This document shows, piece after piece, positions 63,858 through 64,000 of a DNA stretch of 64,000 nucleotides; position 1 is the first letter of the stretch; the number at the start of each line of letters is the position of its first letter. Both the position numbers and the translations under genes were made by a program. The notes under the pieces were generated by a model, which saw only the letters and a list, made by a program, of their open reading frames with translations, was not told the origin of the DNA and did no database searches. Source of the stretch: Idiomarina sp. X4 (GTDB lineage Bacteria > Pseudomonadota > Gammaproteobacteria > Enterobacterales > Alteromonadaceae); NCBI RefSeq assembly GCF_002808045.1, contig NZ_CP025000.1, forward strand, positions 1,674,001 through 1,738,000. Reading direction: 5' to 3'.

Positions 63858-64000
63858 ATGGCCGACACACGTTATATAACTCGGAATCGTCTCTCTCAGG
63901 AAGTGAATAAAGCCCGCATTTGGGTCGCTGTTATTGGCGCACCTATTGCGGGCTTTTTAATGTATAACTTGCCAAAATTTTGGTGGATTGTTGGGTTAAT
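63858..64000 (+). CDS. Membrane protein, 5' part (cut by window end)
   Basis: 47 codons are visible: a basic N-terminus (MADTRYITRNRLSQEVNKAR) followed by hydrophobic stretches (IWVAVIGAPIAGFLMYNL and FWWIVGL). It looks like a small inner-membrane protein. Not recognised. The AAGGA at 63836-63840 is rather far from the ATG. Confidence 0.5.
   Translation, partial: MADTRYITRNRLSQEVNKARIWVAVIGAPIAGFLMYNLPKFWWIVGL

Noticed and set aside
1..64000. CRISPR array, tRNA or rRNA genes
   Set aside because: No regular direct repeats with spacers and no cloverleaf or rRNA sequence were noticed on either strand; this was a by-eye search only.

Overview
The window reads as chromosomal DNA of a marine gammaproteobacterium of the Alteromonadales, most likely Idiomarina or a close relative. 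This is inferred from the sodium-type flagellar stator PomAB, a zapA / 6S RNA / ygfB-pepP-ubiH-ubiI neighbourhood, enlarged PstC and PstA, a TonB2/TtpC-type energy-transduction cluster and moderate GC content. No rRNA, tRNA or CRISPR array was seen.

1-15 kb is mostly backbone: the end of pomA, pomB, thiI, a VanZ-like gene, and a minus-strand run of sulP, a tandem universal stress protein and a SrmB-like helicase. An arsenate-resistance pair follows (ArsJ exporter and its partner GAPDH), then a periplasmic M49-type peptidase, an HDOD protein, RdgC and an orphan histidine kinase.

15-31 kb is a large phosphate-starvation block. Five PhoB-type promoters can be read directly. Each has 7-bp repeats spaced 11 bp apart, and in four of them the -10-like hexamer begins exactly 10 bp after the last repeat (9-10 bp at phoB). 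They precede a six-gene TonB2-like cluster (DUF3450, TtpC-like, ExbB, ExbD, TonB, TPR), a porin, phoB-phoR, pstS, and pstC-pstA-pstB-phoU. The TonB machine and the porin therefore appear to belong to the same regulon as the Pst transporter.

31-46 kb is backbone again: serA, rpiA and fau on the minus strand; a secreted amidohydrolase sitting between fau and the 6S RNA gene; zapA; ygfB-pepP-ubiH-ubiI; a LysR regulator; and the glycine cleavage genes gcvT, gcvH and gcvP.

46-61 kb is an accessory region. It opens with a solitary short tyrosine recombinase. Next come a lipid A modification operon (DgkA, PAP2 phosphatase, EptA, and a two-component system), a divergent LTA-synthase-like enzyme, a lipoprotein hydrolase, a LytTR two-component pair, a GmrSD-like DUF262/DUF1524 gene, hipBA, a VOC protein, higBA and a periplasmic ATP-dependent DNA ligase. 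A 24-nt palindrome family lies at the module boundaries here and was not seen in backbone intergenic DNA, where a different GTAGCCTGA palindrome family occurs.

61-64 kb holds a DCC-family protein, a fused scar of a truncated periplasmic catalase and a cytochrome b561 tail, two small hydrophilic stress-type genes, and the start of a membrane protein cut by the window end.
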